From: Winogradskyella sp. | Lineage (GTDB): Bacteria; Bacteroidota; Bacteroidia; Flavobacteriales; Flavobacteriaceae | Length of the DNA stretch: 64,000 nucleotides | NCBI GenBank assembly: GCA_028383925.1 | Contig: JAOEWO010000002.1 | Coordinates: 124,001 to 188,000, forward strand | Direction: 5' to 3' | Part shown: in pieces, positions 59,669 to 64,000 of the stretch | Layout: every line of letters starts with the position of its first letter | Numbering within the stretch: position 1 is the first letter of the stretch | Notes under the pieces: model-generated | What the model saw: the letters and a program-made list of their open reading frames with translations, nothing else | Told to the model about the DNA's origin: nothing | Databases searched by the model: none | Translations under genes and position numbers: made by a program

Positions 59669-60355
59669 GTGAAGAAAAAAGATATTAAAATATTATTAGT
59701 TGATGATGAGCCCGATATTTTAGAAATAGTAGGTTACAATTTATCAGCAGAAGGTTACCAGGTAATCACAGCAGAAAATGGTATTGAAGCTGTTGAAAAA
59801 TCTAAGAAGCACAAGCCACATTTAATTATCTTAGACGTTATGATGCCAGAAATGGATGGTATTGAAGCTTGCGAGCGCATAAGAGAATTACCAGATTTAA
59901 ATAATACTATTATTACGTTTTTAACTGCAAGAGGCGAAGATTACTCGCAAGTTGCAGGCTTTGATGCTGGTGCAGACGATTATATAACAAAGCCTATAAA
60001 ACCTAAAGTTTTAGTAAGTAAAGTAAAGGCATTATTAAGACGTTTTAAAAACACCGAAATCACCTCTGATGCTATTGTAAAAATTGGTGAGCTTATTATT
60101 AATAGAGAAGAATACAAGATTACAAATAAAGGCGAAGAAATAATACTACCAAGAAAAGAGTTTGAGTTATTATCTTTATTAGCAACCAAGCCAGGTAAAG
60201 TCTTTAAACGCGAAGAAATATTAGACAGAGTCTGGGGAAATGAAGTTATAGTTGGAGGTCGTACAATAGATGTTCATATTAGAAAACTTCGCGAAAAAAT
60301 TGGTGATCAATCCTTTAAAACTGTAAAAGGTGTAGGGTATAAGTTTGTAGATTAA
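59669..60355 (+). CDS. OmpR/PhoB-type response regulator
   Basis: A 228-residue two-component response regulator. The receiver domain has acidic Asp12 and Asp13, the phosphoacceptor Asp56 (IILDVMMP) and the conserved TKPIKP lysine near 107. The C-terminal winged-helix domain contains LPRKEFELLSLLATKPGKVFKREE and RTIDVHIRKLREKI, an OmpR/PhoB fold. Translation starts at a GTG (59669). The stop overlaps the histidine kinase start by one base, so they are co-translated. The PhoBR phosphate pair is the closest match, but the signal is not proven. Confidence 0.93.
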   Translation: MKKKDIKILLVDDEPDILEIVGYNLSAEGYQVITAENGIEAVEKSKKHKPHLIILDVMMPEMDGIEACERIRELPDLNNTIITFLTARGEDYSQVAGFDAGADDYITKPIKPKVLVSKVKALLRRFKNTEITSDAIVKIGELIINREEYKITNKGEEIILPRKEFELLSLLATKPGKVFKREEILDRVWGNEVIVGGRTIDVHIRKLREKIGDQSFKTVKGVGYKFVD

Positions 60356-61398
60356 TGCAGCACAAAAATCTTAAAAAGTCATACAAGTTTGCTGTGAGAA
60401 CATCGTTATATGTAACCTTGTTTACAACACTCCTTGTGAGTGTTTTTTTATGGTACTACCATACCTTTAATTGGCAAGTTGTGTTTTTTCCGATAGTTTG
60501 TTTTGTACTTTGTTTTATAGTTGTGCAATACAGAGTAGAGCGCTTTATTTACAGGCGTGTTAAGCAAATTTATGACGATCTTACACTTCTCGAATCTACA
60601 ACTCTACGGCAGCAACCTATTACTACAGATATGGGTACGCTTACTCGAGAAATAGATAAATACGCAAGAGATAAAAAGTTAGAAATTGAGACGCTAAAAG
60701 TAAGAGAAGAATACCGTAAAGAATATATGGGTAATATCTCTCACGAGCTTAAAACCCCATTATTTACTGTTCAAGGCTACGTTTTAACGCTGTTAGATGG
60801 TGCTATTAAAGACCCAAAAATCAGAGATAAGTATTTAAATAGAGCTAGTAAAGGTGTAGAACGGCTTATTTATATTATTAAAGATTTAGATATGATTGCC
60901 AAATTAGAGGTTGGTGATTTACTGCTAAATAAAGAGAATTTTGATATTGTAGAATTGGTTAAAGAAGTATTTGACTTGTTTGAAATGAAAGCCTCTAAAA
61001 AACACATTACACTTACTTTTGATATTGATTATACAAAGCCAATTATAGTAAATGGCGATAGAGAACGCATACAACAAGTACTTACAAATTTAGTTGTAAA
61101 CTCTATTAAATACGGAAGAGAAAAAGGAACTACAGAAGTTAGTATTGAAAGTTTAATTAAGAATAAAGTTATAGTACGCATTACAGATAATGGTGAGGGT
61201 ATAGCAAAAGAAAATATTCCACGATTATTTGAGCGCTTTTTTAGAATAGATAAAAGTGGTTCTCGTAAAGAAGGTGGTTCTGGTTTAGGCCTAGCCATAG
61301 TAAAACATATTATAGAAGCACACGAAGAGCGCATATATATAGAAAGTGAATTGGGTGTAGGAAGCGAATTCTCTTTTACACTAGAAAAGGCTGAATAA
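60355..61398 (+). CDS. Sensor histidine kinase, PhoR-like
   Basis: A 347-residue membrane kinase with two N-terminal membrane helices (about 16-35 and 40-60) and almost no external loop, followed by an HisKA domain with His130 (NISHELKTPLFT) and an HATPase domain (VNSIKYG, DNGEGIAKEN, FFRIDKSG, GGSGLGLAI). The lack of an extracellular sensor fits a PhoR-type protein that reads its signal through membrane partners. Its 3' end overlaps the convergent glycosyltransferase gene by 18 bases. Confidence 0.92.
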   Translation: MQHKNLKKSYKFAVRTSLYVTLFTTLLVSVFLWYYHTFNWQVVFFPIVCFVLCFIVVQYRVERFIYRRVKQIYDDLTLLESTTLRQQPITTDMGTLTREIDKYARDKKLEIETLKVREEYRKEYMGNISHELKTPLFTVQGYVLTLLDGAIKDPKIRDKYLNRASKGVERLIYIIKDLDMIAKLEVGDLLLNKENFDIVELVKEVFDLFEMKASKKHITLTFDIDYTKPIIVNGDRERIQQVLTNLVVNSIKYGREKGTTEVSIESLIKNKVIVRITDNGEGIAKENIPRLFERFFRIDKSGSRKEGGSGLGLAIVKHIIEAHEERIYIESELGVGSEFSFTLEKAE

Positions 61399-62457
61399 AT
61401 CTTTAAAATCGCTTTCAAAGCCATAAGATTTAAATCCGGAATAGTGTTTTGTTTCAGCGAGAAGTTCTATTTTAAAATCATCTTGTTTACAGTTATAAGC
61501 AATGCCTTCTTGTTTAATTTTTTTGGCTAAATACTCTTGTTCAAATTGCCCTGGTGTAGGTATAAAAAAAGCTTTTTTTTCAAGTTTAGCTAAATCCATT
61601 ATAGTGGTATAACCAGATCTGCTTATAACCAAATCACTTTCATTTAATGCCGTATTTAGATGGGCGCTTGTCATAAAATTATAAATTGTAATATTATTTT
61701 TTACAACTATAATTTGTTCATTTTCTACAGTACCTTTTACAAATAGAATTTTACCATCGTATAATTTTAACTCCTCTAATAGTATGGTTTCTAAATAGCC
61801 ACGCTGAGGTTCTGGTCCAGAGAGCAACACTAATATATTATATTTATAACTATGGTTTTGCTTCTCAAAGCGACTTAATGGACCAATGTATTTTAGTGTA
61901 TAATTAGAGGTTTTTGTATGGCCTAAATCTCCACTAATATTATTTGAGCCAGCATAATCAGGTACCCAACATTCATTAAATTTCGAAATTATATTTTGAT
62001 GTATTTTAGAACTTAGCCAAGTAGTAGCGCCACTTAAAACCTTTAGTTGATGAGTTAAAAAAACACAAGGCAATTTTTTATGCCTAACCCCAAAACGGTT
62101 ATCAGATATAATACCGTCAATAGCTTCACGTTTAACAAAAGCAAGTATAAGTTTTTTTTCGCGTTGTATCGTTTTTAAAATATGAGGTGTGTCTTTTAGT
62201 AATTTTAGTTTAAGACTTTTTCCTTTTTGGGCATACGTAATATTATACGATGGTAATGTAAGAGTTTGTAGATTAGGAAATTCTAGCTTTAGTAATTGTA
62301 AAGCATCGCCATCACTAGCAATAATAGGTTCAAAATTATAAAGTATTAAGGCGTTTATTAACGGAATACATCTTGTAGCATGGCCTAAGCCCCAATTTAA
62401 AGGAGCAATTAAAATCCGTTTTCTAGGCTTAACTTGTATGTGTTGTATTGGTTTCAG
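61381..62457 (-). CDS. Glycosyltransferase (MGT/MurG-like) with no canonical start codon
   Basis: The open frame continues upstream of the TTG at 62073, which would give only 230 residues, back to a stop at 62488. The added region encodes KRILIAPLNWGLGHATRC, the typical N-terminus of a Bacteroidota UDP-sugar transferase with the GLGHATR motif. A CTG at 62457 gives 358 residues; no ATG, GTG or TTG precedes the conserved motif. The C-terminal half shows the family's SRSGYTTIMDLAKL and FIPTPGQFEQEYLA donor-binding loop. It either uses a rare start or has lost it. The 3' end overlaps the PhoR-like gene. Confidence 0.7.
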   Translation of the reverse strand: MKPIQHIQVKPRKRILIAPLNWGLGHATRCIPLINALILYNFEPIIASDGDALQLLKLEFPNLQTLTLPSYNITYAQKGKSLKLKLLKDTPHILKTIQREKKLILAFVKREAIDGIISDNRFGVRHKKLPCVFLTHQLKVLSGATTWLSSKIHQNIISKFNECWVPDYAGSNNISGDLGHTKTSNYTLKYIGPLSRFEKQNHSYKYNILVLLSGPEPQRGYLETILLEELKLYDGKILFVKGTVENEQIIVVKNNITIYNFMTSAHLNTALNESDLVISRSGYTTIMDLAKLEKKAFFIPTPGQFEQEYLAKKIKQEGIAYNCKQDDFKIELLAETKHYSGFKSYGFESDFKDLFSLF

Positions 62458-62561
62458 TATTTTGGTATCTTTTTTTGTAGATGGAAGTTAGAAACAAAGA
62501 TAAACCTAAATTGTTTCCTTAATTTTACCGAATTATTATAAAATTCTGAAACAACAATACT

Positions 62562-63236
62562 GTGGGAAGTAAAAATAAACTCAAAAGATTTAAGGAAAAC
62601 GAAACATTTCATAACGTATTTCAGCCAAGCCGTGAAGAATTGGTAGATGCAGTCTACAAATTAAAAGGCAAATGGCGCAAAGATGTTTTTAAAAATGATA
62701 ATCCCATAGTCTTAGAATTGGGTTGTGGTAAGGGCGAATACACTGTAGGTTTAGCAAAGCGTTTTCCTAACAAAAACTTTATAGGTATAGATATAAAAGG
62801 CGCACGTTTTTGGCGTGGTGCTAAAACAGCAATAGAAGATAACATAGATAATGCTGCTTTTATAAGAACACAGATAGAACTTATTACTTATATTTTTGAA
62901 GAAAATGAGGTCGATGAAATTTGGATAACCTTCCCAGATCCTCAAATAAAATATAAGCGCACAAAGCATAGAATGACTAATCTTGAGTTTTTAGAACGTT
63001 ATAAGAAAGTTTTAAAAACTAACGGACTAATGCACTTAAAAACAGATAGCGAGTTTATGCACGGTTATACACTTGGTTTACTTCATGGTGCTGGTCACGA
63101 GGTTTTATATGCCAACCATAATGTGTATAAATTAGAGGGCAGCCCAGAGGAGGTAACAGAGATACAAACCTACTACGAAAGCCAATATTTGGCTAAAGAC
63201 AAAGCAATTACGTATATTAGATTCCAAATTAACTAA
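62562..63236 (+). CDS. trmB: tRNA (guanine-N7)-methyltransferase
   Basis: A 224-residue AdoMet-dependent TrmB that makes m7G46 in tRNA. The SAM-binding VLELGCGKGEYTVGLA is at about 49-64, and the catalytic region ITFPDPQIKYKRTKHRMT follows. Translation begins at a GTG (62562), within an A-rich leader lacking a Shine-Dalgarno sequence. It is followed three bases after its stop by the LysE gene. Confidence 0.93.
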   Translation: MGSKNKLKRFKENETFHNVFQPSREELVDAVYKLKGKWRKDVFKNDNPIVLELGCGKGEYTVGLAKRFPNKNFIGIDIKGARFWRGAKTAIEDNIDNAAFIRTQIELITYIFEENEVDEIWITFPDPQIKYKRTKHRMTNLEFLERYKKVLKTNGLMHLKTDSEFMHGYTLGLLHGAGHEVLYANHNVYKLEGSPEEVTEIQTYYESQYLAKDKAITYIRFQIN

Positions 63237-63239
63237 AAT

Positions 63240-63872
63240 TTGAGTATTACTGTCATTTTCTTTCTAGGACTTTTTGTGGCGCTTATCGGAATTATACCGC
63301 CAGGTCTACTTAATATGACCGCTGCAAGAATTAGTCTCAAAGAAGGTGCTAGTAGAGGTATAACCTTTTCTTCTGGTGTCTGTATCGTGGTTTTTGTACA
63401 GACATATTTAGCCGCTATTTTTGCCAGATACTTGTCTAATAGACCAGACATTGTCGAAATATTACAACGGGTAGCCTTTGTTATTTTTGTGCTAATTACT
63501 ATTTATTTTTTGGTTTTAGCCTCTAAACAAAAAGAACAAAAAATAGAAGGAGCAGATATTAGAAGTAAAAAAAGTAGGCTATTTCATGGTATGCTATTAT
63601 CTGTTTTAAATGTTTTTCCGATTCCTTATCAAGCTTATATGACCATAACATTGGCATCGTTTGGTTGGATGAATTTTGAAAAAACTAGCATCATAACTTA
63701 CGTTACAGGTGCTGCTATGGGTACTTTTGTAATGCTCTATTTTTATATTTTCTTTTTCGATAAAATAAAAGATAAAAAATTTACTTCTCAAAAAAGTATG
63801 AATCGTTCTGTAGGTATTATAACAGGTTTAGTTGCTTTAGTAACTTTTATAAATATCTTAAGAGAATTGTAA
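63240..63872 (+). CDS. LysE family transporter
   Basis: A 210-residue integral membrane protein with six helices and the LysE/RhtB hallmark GIIPPGLLNMTAARISLKEG near residue 17. Family members export amino acids such as lysine, arginine or homoserine lactones; specificity here is unknown. Translation appears to begin at TTG (63240), and the stop overlaps the next ATG by one base. It forms one transcript with trmB and the following gene. Confidence 0.85.
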   Translation: MSITVIFFLGLFVALIGIIPPGLLNMTAARISLKEGASRGITFSSGVCIVVFVQTYLAAIFARYLSNRPDIVEILQRVAFVIFVLITIYFLVLASKQKEQKIEGADIRSKKSRLFHGMLLSVLNVFPIPYQAYMTITLASFGWMNFEKTSIITYVTGAAMGTFVMLYFYIFFFDKIKDKKFTSQKSMNRSVGIITGLVALVTFINILREL

Positions 63873-64000
63873 TGAAAGCAGAAACCCTAGGTTTTTTTGA
63901 ACGCGTTTATGAGGTTGCTCGGCAGGTGCCTTTTGGGCGTGTAACAAGTTACGGTGCTATTGGTAAATATTTAGGTGCAGCCAAAAGTGCTCGTATAGTC
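63872..64000 (+). CDS. MGMT-like (alkyltransferase-like) protein, 5' end
   Basis: The first 43 codons of a DNA-binding domain of the O6-alkylguanine-DNA alkyltransferase/ATL family. VPFGRVTSYGAIGKYLGA matches the winged-helix segment (family form GRVTTYGxIA). The active-site cysteine lies beyond the window, so it cannot be told whether it is a true alkyltransferase or an alkyltransferase-like protein without the cysteine. Coupled to LysE by a one-base stop/start overlap. Confidence 0.85.
   Translation, partial: MKAETLGFFERVYEVARQVPFGRVTSYGAIGKYLGAAKSARIV

Noticed and set aside
61381-62073. Glycosyltransferase taken as a complete 230-residue protein from the TTG at 62073
   Set aside because: The frame is open for a further 128 codons that encode the family's conserved N-terminal motif, so the short form is not the real gene boundary.
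1-64000. Search for tRNA, rRNA, phage, transposase, toxin-antitoxin or defence genes
   Set aside because: No such gene was recognised by reading both strands; the window is core genome, with the repeats and pseudogene as its only mobile or decayed features.

Overview
The window comes from the chromosome of a low-GC member of the Bacteroidota, almost certainly family Flavobacteriaceae. The evidence is the family content (TonB-dependent receptor, OmpA lipoprotein, DUF3098, DUF4271, DUF4296, DUF4301, DUF1569, DUF3127, bacterial GGGP-type synthase), the promoter pattern TTG...TAnnTTTG, A/T-rich leaders without Shine-Dalgarno sequences, and interspersed palindromes typical of flavobacterial intergenic DNA. 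Genus cannot be fixed by eye. Most of the window is core housekeeping sequence. I see no prophage, transposase, CRISPR array, rRNA, tRNA or recognisable defence system.

Layout. 1-5.6 kb: 5' end of mutY, HU protein, a 29-residue basic protein, RNase G, aldo/keto reductase, OmpA lipoprotein and exonuclease III. 5.7-10.4 kb: a 1141-residue secreted or outer-membrane protein of unknown role and two small paralogous beta-barrels. 10.5-20.8 kb: glycyl-tRNA synthetase, ComF, an Ig-like lipoprotein, a nitrilase-family omega-amidase next to a methionine aminotransferase, and S-adenosylhomocysteine hydrolase. 20.9-28.4 kb: one strand carrying PPTase, GGGP-type synthase, thiamine-binding protein, PnuC-family transporter, NadR-like ATPase, DUF4301, ArfB, then a TPP riboswitch and its TonB-dependent receptor; this is the clearest functional grouping (thiamine acquisition). 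28.4-36.9 kb: Rieske-like lipoprotein, greA, HIT protein, orphan histidine kinase, flavin reductase, aat, tag, a thioredoxin-fold protein and a TonB-C-like protein. 36.2-40.6 kb: ftsX, DUF3098, uppP and truB cluster, with a TlpA-DUF3738 protein and a decayed gene lodged after ftsX. 40.8-51.6 kb: leuS, a 137-bp tandem array, alanine dehydrogenase, zinc peptidase, Bax-inhibitor-type protein, an Lrp regulator with a saccharopine dehydrogenase, and PEP carboxykinase. 51.7-64 kb: uroporphyrinogen-III synthase, DUF4271, mannosyltransferase, dihydroorotase, tyrS, LuxE-like protein, a PhoB/PhoR pair, a glycosyltransferase with no canonical start codon, trmB, LysE and the 5' end of an alkyltransferase-like gene.

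The least ordinary signals are non-coding or degenerate: a probable minus-strand small RNA at 33.08-33.25 kb with its own promoter and terminator; a promoter followed at once by an intrinsic terminator upstream of greA; the 137-bp tandem hairpin array after leuS; a palindromic repeat captured in frame inside leuS; a pseudogene interrupting the ftsX-DUF3098 neighbourhood; and four convergent gene pairs within 7 kb whose stop codons share the same four bases. No complete new multi-gene system was identified with confidence.
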